A stretch of DNA of 32,474 bases. Origin: Pseudomonas sp. CAN1 (GTDB lineage: Bacteria > Pseudomonadota > Gammaproteobacteria > Pseudomonadales > Pseudomonadaceae). A model generated the notes under the pieces. It was given only the letters and a program-made list of their open reading frames with translations, was not told where the DNA came from and did no database searches. Location of the stretch: the NCBI RefSeq assembly GCF_030462585.1, contig NZ_JASMRU010000005.1:298140-330613 (forward strand), in the 5' to 3' direction. Below, one piece after another: positions 19,872 through 27,984 of the stretch. The position numbers were made by a program, and so were the translations under genes. Position 1 is the first letter of the stretch; each line of letters begins with the position of its first letter.

Positions 19872-22800
19872 TTAGGCGTCCAGTTTGAGGACGGCCCGGA
19901 AGCGCTCCGGGTCGCGGGAGATTCGGACCAGCATCTTCTCGATGCCGGCTTCGCTGAAGGCGACTTCCTGGATGCGACTGGGGTCGTCTACCAGGTAGAA
20001 GTTCTGGGCGTTCTTGAGGGTGGCGCTCATCAGGGAGCTGGAGTCAGGCGGCGGCGCTCCAGCACCTACCGGCGCCGGGAGACTTGGCGCAGGAGTACCA
20101 GCTAGCCCACCAGTCGCATGGCCGACACGGGTCGCCCACTTGTCCAGGGCAGCCATGCCGTGCGCGTTGAAGTCGTTCAGGAATGGCAGCGCACCAGGTT
20201 GGCGAACCACCGCAGCGCGGGTGACGAACTCCCAGTTTGAGAGGTCAGCCCGGATGGAATCGCTGGTATCAGTGCCGGGGCCAAGGACGTGCCCCCCGGT
20301 CGCATATCCTCCAGTCGAGCCGCCGCCGTAGTAGCTTGAGAACGCCGATGAGGCCAGGCTGAACCAACTACTGCCACCGCTGGACCCGGAGGTCGAACCT
20401 CCGGCCGCACCACCCGCGTTCGCGGCCGCCAGGGAGATAGCGGCAGCCTCAATGGCCGCCGCGCCAGTGAGCAGAGTCCCACCGGCAATACTCAGCTGCG
20501 TCGCTGATCCGGAGACAGCCAGAGCGCCGGTGGTCAGGCCCGCCCCCTGGTCCCCACCACCAAACATGCCCATGATGCTACCCGCGAGGGATTGCGCCAG
20601 GTTCTGCGACGCCATATCCAGCAAGGCATTGGCCACACCCTCGGCCAGCGCACCGATGGCGTCGCGCAAGTCCATGGTGCCGTTCGCCAGCCCCTTGATG
20701 GCATCGGTGAAGCCGGTCGTCAGTCCATCTCGCAGCGTCGTCTGGAGCTGCGTGGTGGTGGCCTGCAGGCGCTGCGCCTCGCTATCCAGCGCGGCCAATG
20801 CCTGCGCAGCGGCTTGCCCGACTTCACCAGGTTGGCGGGCCATCTGTTCCAGGACTGGGCGAATCTGCTGGAGCTTCTCGTAAGTCGCCCGGTGGATGTC
20901 CAGGATGCGCTGGCGGGCCTCCATCTCGTTGATGACGCCCGCGTCCTGCTGGACGTTGACCGACGATTCCGCGCGCTGCTGATCCGCCTGTAGATCGTCC
21001 AACTGCTGTTTCACGTCGTCCAGGCGAACCTTGGCCTCGGCTACCGGGACAAGCTTGTCTATCCAGGCCAGGCCGGCGTCGTTGCCAGCCTTTTCGAAGT
21101 CCTGGCGCATCGCGTCAAATTTCGCCCGAATCTCCAGCAGGCCCGCGTCAACATTGTTTCCGCTCGCGCGCAGGTACTCGGCCTGCAGGTCGACGTTCTG
21201 CCGAGCGTTGGCCTCGGCCTGGCGTTTCTTCTCGTCGGCGTCGATGGCCGCCAGCGCTGCCTCCGCCCTGGCCTTGAGCGCGCCCGTCAGTCCCTTCTCT
21301 GCCAGTTCGTAGGCTCGTACCTCGGTGCTGTTCATGCCGAGCAGCGCGGCCTGGCGCTCCAGCTGGGTGACGTAGCTTTCCTGGCTTTTGCGCAACTGCT
21401 CGGAGGTCTGGAGGCCCTTGCGCGCTGCCGCTTCCGCATCTCGCTTGGACTCGGCCTCTGCCTTGTTCGCCGCGTCTAGCTTCTGGTTGGCGCCGGCCTG
21501 TTCCAGGATTTTCTTACCCAGCGCTGACGTGGCGTCGATACCTTCCTTGCGGAGGTAGTTCATAGCCTCTTCAGTAGCGCTCAGGTTCTGCAGGCGTTCG
21601 TTCTGGCGCTGCAGGTTGTCCAGATACTGGTTACCCTCCCGGACGTTCTTGAAGCGATCACTGCCTTGCTGCGCCTCCAGCTGCCGCAACGCCCCGGTCA
21701 GTGCCTGCACCTTCTCGTTCGCATCGTCCAGGCTCGGCAGGTCCATACCCGGCACGGCCGGCACATCGCTGTCCTGGAGCGCCTCGGCGCGCTGCTGGAC
21801 CGCTTCCGCGTCCGCCAGCTGCCGCTTGACCTGCTCAATGCTCTGACCGATCTGGTCATAGTTGGCGGTCTTGATGTCGCCCAGGTTCAGGGACTGGATG
21901 ATGTTGCGGGTGGCATTGCGGATGCGGACGCTGGCCGTTTCGGTGGCGTTGGCGGCGCGATCCATGCCGGACTCGGCGTCCCCGCCGAAGTCCAGGAAGG
22001 CCGTGGCGGCGATGGCGATCATGGAGATGACGCCGACCGGGCCGCCGAGGAACCCGAGCAGGCGACCACCTACGGCGGTCACCGTGCCCATCCCCCGAGC
22101 CAGGAAGCTGGAGGCAGTTGCGGCAGCAGCGGACGCCACGTTGGCGCTGTTCGTGGCCACCGTGAGGGCCTGCTGCGCCGTTGCGGCGGCCGCCACTGCG
22201 GCGGTCCTGCGCTGATAGGCGGCGGTAGCCGCAGCAGACGAGGCCACGGTGGTGGATGCGAGCGTCGCTTCCGCTGCCTGGACTTGCTTGATGATTGCCG
22301 CTTCCGCCAGTCGCAGCTCGGCCAGACGGGCAATCGACTGCTGCCGGCCCACGTCGGTGATCTGCGCCTGCAGGCGCGCCTGTTCCAGCCCGCGCTCGGC
22401 GACCAGGGCGGCCTGCACGTCCCGAAGGTTCTGCAGCGCGGCGGCCTGGCGGACGCGGCTGGCGGCAACCTCTGACTCTGCCGAGGCGACGGCGGCCTTG
22501 GCTCGTGCCAGCTCCTGGACAGCAGCACGCTGAGCGGCGACAGCAGCGCCCTCGTCGGCCGTGGCCTTCTGCGCGGCAGCGACGGCGGCGGCCTTGCTGG
22601 CGGCGGCGTTGGCGATCCAGGTGGCGGTCAGGCCGGTGATGGCTGCCACGGCACGACCGGCCGCCGTCACCATGACTGCGTCCAGGGCGGTGCCCAATAG
22701 CTCGGCATTGTTGCTCAGGCCGTCCAGGACGTTGGCCACGCCCGAGATGGCGCCGGCCAGCGCCTCGCCCGCGCCCTGGCCGTTGGTGAACTCACCCACC

Positions 22801-23594
22801 AGGCGAGTGAAGGCGTTCTCCAGCTCCTGGACGGCCATGGAGACGGTCTTGATGCGGGTAGCAAACTGGTCGTTGACGCTGGCGGCCGCGTTGGTCAGGG
22901 CATCCACCAGGACATCCCCGGTCAACTGGCCTTCGTTCGCCATCTTGCGAAGCTCGCCGATGTTGACGCTGAGCCCGTCCGCAATCGCCTTGAGTAGCGC
23001 CGGAGCCTGTTCGCTGACGGAGTTGAACTCTTCGCCACGGAACACACCCGAGGCCAGCGCCTGGCCGAACTGCACCAGGGCGGCCTCGGCACTTTCGGCA
23101 CTGGCGCCGGAGATGGCGATGGACTTGGCGACGGTTTCCGTCAGCCCAGCAACCTGCCGTTGGCTGATACCCAGGCGGTCGGCGTTTTGGCCGAAACGCT
23201 GGTAGACGGTGGCAGTCGAGTCCAGCGCGGAGCTGGTTAGCTGGGCGATGCGGTACACGTCATTGGTGACCGCCGCCAGCTCGGCCTGCCCCGTGGTGAC
23301 CAGGCGCAATCTGTTCTGCAGGTTGGTCCAGGCATCGGTCGCCTGGACGATTTCACGGACGCCAAAGAAGGCGGTCAGCCCGATGGCTGCGGCCTTGATG
23401 GATGCGGTTAGGGCGTTCATCCCACCGCCGATGCGTTGGGTGGCCGCCGTCAGTTGGTCGGCATCCCGCGCGGCTGCCCTGGTGCTGTCCCCGAGCTGGT
23501 CGACCTCACCGTCCAGACGGCGCAGAGCGTCCTGGGCGTCCCGCAGCTCGGCACGAATGCGCAGGGCGAGTGTCAGCTGCTGATTGTTTGCCAT
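19872..23594 (-). CDS. Phage tape measure protein
   Basis: A 1240-residue protein that sets tail length and is injected or folds at the tip during DNA entry. The ATG at 23592-23594 gives MANNQQLTLALRIRAELRDAQDALRRLDGEV and lies 1 base after the T frame of the chaperone; 12 upstream codons are open. Residues about 60-270 match the tape-measure N-terminal domain (FFGVREIVQATDAWTNLQNRLRLVT ... ALASGVFRGEEFNSVSEQAPALLKAIADGL). A long coiled, Ala/Gln-rich middle follows, then a hydrophobic segment (LGFLGGPVGVISMIAIAATAFL) and more helices. The C terminus is Gly/Ser-rich with GGYATGGHVLGPGTD. At about 1.5 angstrom per residue the tail would be near 186 nm, the range of long siphovirus tails; this is an estimate. 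Confidence 0.93.
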   Translation of the reverse strand: MANNQQLTLALRIRAELRDAQDALRRLDGEVDQLGDSTRAAARDADQLTAATQRIGGGMNALTASIKAAAIGLTAFFGVREIVQATDAWTNLQNRLRLVTTGQAELAAVTNDVYRIAQLTSSALDSTATVYQRFGQNADRLGISQRQVAGLTETVAKSIAISGASAESAEAALVQFGQALASGVFRGEEFNSVSEQAPALLKAIADGLSVNIGELRKMANEGQLTGDVLVDALTNAAASVNDQFATRIKTVSMAVQELENAFTRLVGEFTNGQGAGEALAGAISGVANVLDGLSNNAELLGTALDAVMVTAAGRAVAAITGLTATWIANAAASKAAAVAAAQKATADEGAAVAAQRAAVQELARAKAAVASAESEVAASRVRQAAALQNLRDVQAALVAERGLEQARLQAQITDVGRQQSIARLAELRLAEAAIIKQVQAAEATLASTTVASSAAATAAYQRRTAAVAAAATAQQALTVATNSANVASAAAATASSFLARGMGTVTAVGGRLLGFLGGPVGVISMIAIAATAFLDFGGDAESGMDRAANATETASVRIRNATRNIIQSLNLGDIKTANYDQIGQSIEQVKRQLADAEAVQQRAEALQDSDVPAVPGMDLPSLDDANEKVQALTGALRQLEAQQGSDRFKNVREGNQYLDNLQRQNERLQNLSATEEAMNYLRKEGIDATSALGKKILEQAGANQKLDAANKAEAESKRDAEAAARKGLQTSEQLRKSQESYVTQLERQAALLGMNSTEVRAYELAEKGLTGALKARAEAALAAIDADEKKRQAEANARQNVDLQAEYLRASGNNVDAGLLEIRAKFDAMRQDFEKAGNDAGLAWIDKLVPVAEAKVRLDDVKQQLDDLQADQQRAESSVNVQQDAGVINEMEARQRILDIHRATYEKLQQIRPVLEQMARQPGEVGQAAAQALAALDSEAQRLQATTTQLQTTLRDGLTTGFTDAIKGLANGTMDLRDAIGALAEGVANALLDMASQNLAQSLAGSIMGMFGGGDQGAGLTTGALAVSGSATQLSIAGGTLLTGAAAIEAAAISLAAANAGGAAGGSTSGSSGGSSWFSLASSAFSSYYGGGSTGGYATGGHVLGPGTDTSDSIRADLSNWEFVTRAAVVRQPGALPFLNDFNAHGMAALDKWATRVGHATGGLAGTPAPSLPAPVGAGAPPPDSSSLMSATLKNAQNFYLVDDPSRIQEVAFSEAGIEKMLVRISRDPERFRAVLKLDA

Positions 23595-23595
23595 G

Positions 23596-23883
23596 TCAGG
23601 TTTCCAACTTTTTGAGGAAGGCGCTGGCATCCTTGCCGCCCGCCATGCCGAACATCACCGCCCGAAGGTCACGGGCCTGCTGTCGTTTCTCAGCCGCCTG
23701 TGCTTCCGCCCAGAACAGGGTCAGCTGGCGTCGGGTGTAGTTGCCGAGGGCTTCGCGGGAGTGCCCTGCACGGACGAGATCGGCGAAGACTCGTCCCCAG
23801 GTGGTTGGCTCTGTCCCTTCGCCTTTGCCAGTAGGCGGGGCCTCCAGAGCCTTCGGACGAAAAAACCACTGTTCACCATCCAC
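23596..23883 (-). CDS. Tail assembly chaperone, T-like frame (C-terminal part of GT)
   Basis: A 95-codon frame that overlaps the end of the G-like frame by 163 bases in the -1 register. Its first eight codons read through the slippery site (QWFFRPK); after the slip, the 87 residues from RPKALEAPP onward, with GRVFADLVRAGHSREALGNYTRRQLTLFWAEAQAAEKR, are joined to the first 120 residues of the G-like protein to give a 207-residue GT fusion. It may also be made from its own ATG, but no Shine-Dalgarno is clear, which supports synthesis by frameshift only. In lambda, GT binds the tape measure and recruits tail tube subunits, and the gene order here (tube, G/GT, tape measure) is the same. Confidence 0.85.
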   Translation of the reverse strand: MDGEQWFFRPKALEAPPTGKGEGTEPTTWGRVFADLVRAGHSREALGNYTRRQLTLFWAEAQAAEKRQQARDLRAVMFGMAGGKDASAFLKKLET

Positions 23884-24218
23884 CAGCTCAGAACGAGCGC
23901 TTCGCCGTCAGTGGGCGGCAGGGCGTCCACCCACTCCACAGGCTGCCCGCAGCTAATGGCAAGCAGTTCGCTCAGGCTGTCGGAGTACAGCGCCAGGGCG
24001 TCATAGATGACGTTGATGGAATCCAGCCCTTCCAACTGCTCGGCAGGGATGGCGGACAGAGCATCCGCCATCGGTGCGAGCAAGTAGTTGTTGGCCAACT
24101 GCTCGCGGAAGGTCAGCTCGCGGACAGTGACCTTGATACCCCCGACCGTCAGCTGACGGTCGGGGAGCAGGACTTCCAGGCTGTTGTCGGGCGCCTGGGG
24201 CGCCGGGCTCTTCTGCAT
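23721..24218 (-). CDS. Tail assembly chaperone, G-like protein
   Basis: A 165-residue protein starting MQKSPAPQAPDNSLEVLLPDRQLTVGG; its start lies 3 bases after the tail tube stop. Content is typical of tail chaperones: a short beta part (VGGIKVTVRELTFREQL) and then helices (LANNYLLAPMADALSAIPAEQLEG ... YDALALYSDSLSELLAISCGQP). The region of the slippery site is at residues 118-120 (G-F119-F120 followed by VRR in the zero frame). Upstream is the tail tube gene and downstream the tape measure gene, the classical lambda G-T-H arrangement. Without a slip it ends at 23721; with a -1 slip at 23859-23865 it goes on into the T-like frame. Confidence 0.87.
   Translation of the reverse strand: MQKSPAPQAPDNSLEVLLPDRQLTVGGIKVTVRELTFREQLANNYLLAPMADALSAIPAEQLEGLDSINVIYDALALYSDSLSELLAISCGQPVEWVDALPPTDGEALVLSWWMVNSGFFVRRLWRPRLLAKAKGQSQPPGDESSPISSVQGTPAKPSATTPDAS
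23807..23865 (-). promoter_or_regulatory. Programmed -1 frameshift site with downstream stem-loop
   Basis: On the minus strand the heptamer T TTT TTC lies at 23865-23859, in the zero frame as GGT TTT TTC, fitting X XXY YYZ. A slip of one base back places the ribosome on CGT CCG AAG, exactly the T-like frame. After a 7-base spacer (GTCCGAA), GGCTCTG (23851-23845) can pair perfectly with CAGAGCC (23813-23807) across a 31-base loop that may fold further (CGCC with GGCG). Slippery site, spacing and stem fit known frameshift signals in tail chaperone genes. Confidence 0.87.
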
Positions 24219-24221
24219 GGC

Positions 24222-24992
24222 TTACCCCAGCTGGATGATGCGACCGAACTGGCCGAGGTCATCCGAAGCCGGACGGCTGCTGTCCAGGAGAATGCCGCCG
24301 CTAATCTGCATGCCCGCCACCGCGTTGCCGTCGTTGATCAGTGCCAGCTCCTGGAGCGGATCGGTGGCGACCTTGTACAGCTCGACGATGACCGGCGCGC
24401 CACCCTCGGCCAGGTTGATGCCCTTATAACGCAGGGCGATGGTCGGCTGGGGCGCGGTGAACATGCCCACCTGCTTGGTCGCGGCATACCCATACGCAGC
24501 CTTGAAAGGCTGAGTCGGTGCCGGAGTGGGCAGGCTCAGAATCTGGACCTCACCGTAAGCACCATCGGCCAGGAGCGCGTAGTACTGCTCATCCAGCTCG
24601 ACCGGAGTCGCAGCGCTGTCGGTGATGACCAGGTCAGTGACACCGGGGTTGGCCAGGGCGACCACGTCGCCGGCCACCAGGGCGCCGGGCAGCGGTTCGG
24701 CGGTCACAGTACCGGCTGCCTTGGTCACCACCTTGCCGTACAGGGTCAGCGCCAGGTTGTCCGGACTGATGCTGTGCAGGGTCATGTTGATGGTGGCGGT
24801 TTTGCCGATGGGGAAGCTACGGACCAGGGCTTTCTGGCCGCTGTACGATTCCTTGTGCTCGACCTTGTCGACAGCCAACTGGATGGCCATGGCCGAGACG
24901 TCCTGAATCCAGCGCCATTTACCGACCACACCGTTGACGATGGGGGCGGCGTCGACCTGGCCTTGCCCGTAGAAGTAAGTTTCCTGTGCCAT
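24222..24992 (-). CDS. Major tail tube protein
   Basis: A 256-residue protein starting MAQETYFYGQGQVDAAPIVNGVVGKWRWIQDVSAMAIQLAVDKVEHKESYSGQ. It builds the tube around the tape measure. The N-terminal GQGQV...G..WRWIQDVS and the E-H-K-E-S-Y-SG stretch resemble the beta-sandwich tube proteins of siphovirus-like transposable phages. A middle insert (residues about 95-150, with LPGALVAGDVVALANPG and ITDSAATPVELDEQYYAL) may be an extra domain on the tube surface. The C-terminal half returns to a beta-rich pattern with MFTAPQPTIALRYKGINLAEGGAP. It is encoded just before the chaperone and tape measure, as expected. No sheath protein is near, so the tail is non-contractile. Confidence 0.85.
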   Translation of the reverse strand: MAQETYFYGQGQVDAAPIVNGVVGKWRWIQDVSAMAIQLAVDKVEHKESYSGQKALVRSFPIGKTATINMTLHSISPDNLALTLYGKVVTKAAGTVTAEPLPGALVAGDVVALANPGVTDLVITDSAATPVELDEQYYALLADGAYGEVQILSLPTPAPTQPFKAAYGYAATKQVGMFTAPQPTIALRYKGINLAEGGAPVIVELYKVATDPLQELALINDGNAVAGMQISGGILLDSSRPASDDLGQFGRIIQLG

Positions 24993-25024
24993 GTGTGGCC
25001 TCCGTAGGAATCAGTTGTTGCGCG

Positions 25025-25216
25025 TTATTTGTCGCTGCTTTCGGATTCGGGCTTGGCCGGCTTGGGCTGGCCCTGGTACTTGGCGATCACGCCACGGCGG
25101 ACCAGGAACGCAGCTTCCACAGTACTGACCTCGATCTCGTCGCCCTTGGCCACCGGCTTGCCGGCATGGGTGTGGTTGGGGTTCTCAGCGGTGATGGTGA
25201 CTTTCACGGTTTCCAT
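25025..25216 (-). CDS. Small phage protein between tail terminator and tail tube
   Basis: A 63-residue protein starting METVKVTITAENPNHTHAGKPVAKGDEIEVSTVEAAFLVRRGVIAKYQG. GAGGAT precedes the ATG at 25214-25216, and the gene overlaps the end of the gp37-like gene by 13 bases; a longer frame upstream has no such support. The content (VTITAENP, AGKPV, KGDEIEV, EAAFLVRRGVI) recalls small beta-barrel proteins found at this place in many phages, where the sequence 'H.GK...GD.I.V....A..L...GV' is a common theme. The C terminus is a charged Lys/Glu/Ser tail. It is perhaps a tail completion or capsid-tail connector factor, but the role is unknown. Confidence 0.75.
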   Translation of the reverse strand: METVKVTITAENPNHTHAGKPVAKGDEIEVSTVEAAFLVRRGVIAKYQGQPKPAKPESESSDK

Positions 25217-25680
25217 GTCTTGATCCTCGGGTAGACAAACCTGGCGGTGAACACCAGGGGGAAGTAGAAGTAGCCGTTGGCGTAGCCGACCTGGGCCGCC
25301 TGGGGACTGCGTGCCAGTGCTGCCACGTCCTGGGCCGGAATCCACCCGGTAAGCGCCTTCAGCAGCCGACCTAGCAGCGGACCTGCCAAGCGGCGGGCGC
25401 CCTGTCCGTCGCCCTGGGCGTCGGCGTAGTACACCGTCAGCACGGCCGCCCAGTGCTGGACTACGAACTGGACCGCCCGACTGCCACCCTGGGCGCTCGC
25501 CCCGGTTTCGATCTGGTCGCCCAGGTAGATCACGTAGACGCAGGGCGATGCCTGGCTCTGGTCGCCCAGGGTCGCCAGATCGGGCAGCCCCTCGACGCTG
25601 GCCAGGCCCGGAACTTCGGCCTGAATCCGTTCAACCAGGAGCTGCTCCAGGAACAGGTAGTCGAAGGGATCACTCACCAC
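25204..25680 (-). CDS. Mu gp37-like tail terminator protein (DUF1834-type)
   Basis: A 158-residue protein that overlaps the gp36-like gene by 7 bases. It begins MVSDPFDYLFLEQLLVERIQAEVPGLASVEGLPDLATLGDQSQASPCVYVIYLGDQIE and contains AVQFVVQHWAAVLTVYYADAQG and the C-terminal YANGYFYFPLVFTARFVYPRI. These blocks fit the family of Mu gp37 and lambda gpU-type tail terminators, which cap the tube and join tail to head. The position just after gp36-like protein and before the tail tube supports this. Length is normal. No oddities are seen. Confidence 0.8.
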   Translation of the reverse strand: MVSDPFDYLFLEQLLVERIQAEVPGLASVEGLPDLATLGDQSQASPCVYVIYLGDQIETGASAQGGSRAVQFVVQHWAAVLTVYYADAQGDGQGARRLAGPLLGRLLKALTGWIPAQDVAALARSPQAAQVGYANGYFYFPLVFTARFVYPRIKTWKP

Positions 25681-26090
25681 TTATTCCCCCAGTCGTTGCG
25701 CCCTGCGCTGATCTGCACGGTGTTGCCGATGGGGGCCGGCGTGCCGGTGGCGGACAGCGCAAGGCTGAGTTTCCCGGTGGAAATGCCGACCAGGAGCTTG
25801 CGCTTGCGCTCGGCATCCTGGAGCGCGGGGTGGTCGTCCTTGACCTGGGTGTGGAGGTTGGCGAAGGCCAGCACGCAGGCCACTCGCTTGAGCACCACCG
25901 GCACCTCGGCCAGCGGCAGCTGGTAACGGGCATGCAGGTGGAGGTCGATTTCCGCATCTGCATCGCCAATTGCCTGGGCCACGACAGCCGGGTCGATAGC
26001 TGTTGCGGGTTTATTGACGCGGTCGCTCAGCTGGCGGATGACCGCTTCGCCGTACTGCTCGACCAGTTCGTCCTGGGTGCAATAGGTCAC
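25674..26090 (-). CDS. Mu gp36-like protein (DUF1320)
   Basis: A 138-residue protein of the DUF1320 family, the gp36 of phage Mu, thought to act as a head-tail connector. The diagnostic start MTYCTQDELVEQYGEAVIRQLSDR is present, followed by AIDPAVVAQAIGDADAEIDLHLHARYQLPLAEVPVVLKRVACVLAFANLHTQ. The last part (GISTGKLSLALSATG) is also typical. It overlaps both neighbours by a few bases: the preceding 62-residue gene by 4 and the gp37-like gene by 7. Family assignment is firm; the role as a connector is inferred from Mu. Confidence 0.92.
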   Translation of the reverse strand: MTYCTQDELVEQYGEAVIRQLSDRVNKPATAIDPAVVAQAIGDADAEIDLHLHARYQLPLAEVPVVLKRVACVLAFANLHTQVKDDHPALQDAERKRKLLVGISTGKLSLALSATGTPAPIGNTVQISAGRNDWGNKW

Positions 26091-26275
26091 AGCTGCGGCT
26101 CCTGGTGCTCGTGGTGCTGCTCCAGGACGTCGATGGCGGCGCGGCAGTCAGCGGCGACCAGTTGCTGCAGGCCGGCCTGGACCAGGTCACCCTCGGCCAG
26201 GCTGATCGGCGCGTTGTGCTCGGCGATCTGCGCGGCGATGGTCAGTTGGCTGACGGCCAGGTCGTGGTCACTCAT
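26087..26275 (-). CDS. Small phage protein of unknown function
   Basis: A 62-residue acidic protein (MSDHDLAVSQLTIAAQIAEHNAPISLAEGDLVQAGLQQLVAADCRAAIDVLEQHHEHQEPQL) read between the HI1506-like gene and the gp36-like gene. It overlaps the latter by 4 bases. It is probably mostly helical and ends in a His/Glu-rich tail. The upstream gap to the previous gene is about 60 bases. I do not recognise it. The overlap and position support a real gene of the head module. Confidence 0.6.
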   Translation of the reverse strand: MSDHDLAVSQLTIAAQIAEHNAPISLAEGDLVQAGLQQLVAADCRAAIDVLEQHHEHQEPQL

Positions 26276-26334
26276 GCCTGTCTCCTGAATAGGTGGCCAT
26301 CCTTGGCCGGGGGCGGTCCTTCTGCTGGGGCGGG

Positions 26335-26631
26335 TTATTCCGCGTTGCTCTGCTCGCCTGCCTCGGCGGCGCCGACGCTGGTGTCGTCCACCGGGAAGTC
26401 GCAGAACTCGACGCTGAGCATGGGTTCGTCCTGGAGCGCCTGGAGCTGCTCGGCGCTGATGGCGTCCAGGGCGATCCCCATGCCTTCACTGGTGAAGGCG
26501 AAGCCGGCGCGGCGGAAGGTCGGCGGGAAGCTACGGACGAAGATGCCGTCCACAGTCTTCTGGTCGCCGGCCGGCGCCTGGCTGGCCTTGGCGGCCGGTT
26601 TAGCGGCCTTGGTGGTGGTTGCGCGTGCCAT
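26335..26631 (-). CDS. Mu gp35/HI1506-like protein
   Basis: A 98-residue protein starting with a Lys/Ala-rich tail (MARATTTKAAKPAAKASQAPAGDQKTVDG) and then IFVRSFPPTFRRAGFAFTSEGMGIALDAISAEQLQALQDEPMLSVEF. That second part is the HI1506-type domain (Mu gp35 in FluMu and related prophages), a short alpha/beta domain with the motif 'F.RAG..F......A..LS..Q...L..D..L.V'. It comes right after the major head protein gene, as gp35 does in Mu-like phages. The role is not firmly known. Confidence 0.85.
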   Translation of the reverse strand: MARATTTKAAKPAAKASQAPAGDQKTVDGIFVRSFPPTFRRAGFAFTSEGMGIALDAISAEQLQALQDEPMLSVEFCDFPVDDTSVGAAEAGEQSNAE

Positions 26632-26642
26632 GGATTACCCCC

Positions 26643-27548
26643 TTACGCGGTGCCAGTGGAGCCGTAGGCCAGCTGCCAGAAGCCGTAACCGGCAGCAGCA
26701 CGGGCTTCAGCGCCGAACTTGAGCTTTTTCAGGTTGAAGACGTCGTCCGACTCCAGGTTGACCTGGGAGACGAACACCGGCTTTTTGCGCGGCTGGTAGA
26801 CGAAGGGCTTGATGGGCTTGGTGGTATCCAGCAGGAACCAGGCGGTATCCGACTCGATACGCGCATCCACCACCAGCTCGGCGGTGCCGACGTAGGGGTT
26901 GGGCGTGTTGTCCGCCAGCTTCGGACTGGTGAGCAGCATCTTCGCCATGTCTTCCAGGGCGGGGCCGACCAGGAGGACGTTCGGGGTGACGTTGAGGGAG
27001 CGGCCCTCATCGTCCTTGAACTTCTTCATGGCGGTGCGCGCCGCGCCATAGCTGGCCTTGGCGGCGGCCTGGGTGGCGTTGGAGAGTGCAGCGGTGCCCT
27101 TGTTGCTCACCGAGGCATCGCCGACCGGGTGGTCGGTGTCGATGAAGTACTGGCCGTCGAAGCACACCTTGGTGAAGGCACCGTTGACGACTTCATACAC
27201 CAGCTCGTCGGGGAGCTGGGCGGCCGAGTAGCCCGCCATCTGCGCCTGCGGCGCATAGATGCCGAGGGTGTCGTCCTCGATGTCGTTGCGGTCCACCTCG
27301 ACCGTGGCTTCGAAGTCCTCGTTTTCGACTACGTACTTGTAGCCCTTGAGGTTCTTCACCACTTTGGCGCCGATCCAGCGGCGCATTTTCGGGAAGGCGC
27401 TCAGCCACTTGTAATCGTTGCTGCCGCTGGTGCTGGGGACTTCCATGGCGATCTTCTGCCAGGTGGAAGGTGCAGCCGCGAAGGCGTTGTTGAAGATCGT
27501 CTTAATCGCGGTGAACGCCGCAATGAGACTCTGCTTATTGATCAGCAT
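26643..27548 (-). CDS. Mu gpT-like major head (capsid) protein
   Basis: A 301-residue protein matching the Mu gpT family of major head subunits. It opens MLINKQSLIAAFTAIKTIFNNAFAAAPSTWQKIAMEVPSTSGSNDYKWLSAFPKMRRWIGAKVVKNL, the classical gpT N-terminal pattern. Also visible are a central KYVVENEDFEATVEVDRNDIEDDTLGIYAPQAQMAGYSAAQLPDELVYEV block and the ANLLVGPALED-like region (VTPNVLLVGPALEDMAKMLL). The C terminus ends AAGYGFWQLAYGSTGTA. Length fits (about 300). Many copies assemble the icosahedral head around a scaffold. It lies downstream of the cement-like protein gene. Confidence 0.95.
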   Translation of the reverse strand: MLINKQSLIAAFTAIKTIFNNAFAAAPSTWQKIAMEVPSTSGSNDYKWLSAFPKMRRWIGAKVVKNLKGYKYVVENEDFEATVEVDRNDIEDDTLGIYAPQAQMAGYSAAQLPDELVYEVVNGAFTKVCFDGQYFIDTDHPVGDASVSNKGTAALSNATQAAAKASYGAARTAMKKFKDDEGRSLNVTPNVLLVGPALEDMAKMLLTSPKLADNTPNPYVGTAELVVDARIESDTAWFLLDTTKPIKPFVYQPRKKPVFVSQVNLESDDVFNLKKLKFGAEARAAAGYGFWQLAYGSTGTA

Positions 27549-27575
27549 GTGCTCGGTTCTCCGTTGGTGAGCCTG

Positions 27576-27974
27576 TTATTCCACCCAGACGCCGTCAGAC
27601 TCGACGCCGATGATTCGGCCGGCCTGGGAGCGGGTGGAGGTGCCGTCCGTGGCGGCGACGGTCTGGTCGTCCACGATGTAGGCGGTTTTCATGAGGTTGG
27701 CCTGGGTGATGGAACCGTCGTTCGCCCACTTGAAGGCGTTCAAGCGGCGGACGCGGACGACCTTGGCCCCGGCTGCGCCGTTGCGGTTGTCCACGTATTC
27801 CTCGGCGCGGCCGAGGTAAGTCAGGCCGGTCGCAGTACTGCCGCCTACGGCGTAGCCGGTAGCGTTCGCCACCACGATGGAGCCGGCGAAGACCTGGACG
27901 TTGGCCGCCACCGGCACGCCGATGATTTCGGCGTCCTGCAGCGGGGTGTTGCGGTCAGTGGTCAGGGCGGTCAT
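27576..27974 (-). CDS. Putative capsid cement (head decoration) protein
   Basis: A 132-residue protein between the protease/scaffold and major head genes. It begins MTALTTDRNTPLQDAEIIGVPVAANVQVFAGSIVVANATGYAV and continues with GLTYLGRAEEYVDN..GAAGAKVVRVRR and AYIVDDQTVAATDGTSTRSQAGRIIGVESDGVWVE. The repeated beta-strand pattern with 'GV.V....VYAGALV', 'G.A....N..G..G...V.VRR', 'VYVVDD.TV' and 'AG......DGVWV' is that of the capsid cement family (related to DUF2190), which binds and strengthens mature heads. Length is normal for it. Mu itself has no counterpart at this place in my memory; B3-like phages do. Confidence 0.75.
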   Translation of the reverse strand: MTALTTDRNTPLQDAEIIGVPVAANVQVFAGSIVVANATGYAVGGSTATGLTYLGRAEEYVDNRNGAAGAKVVRVRRLNAFKWANDGSITQANLMKTAYIVDDQTVAATDGTSTRSQAGRIIGVESDGVWVE

Positions 27975-27984
27975 GGCGCCTCCT

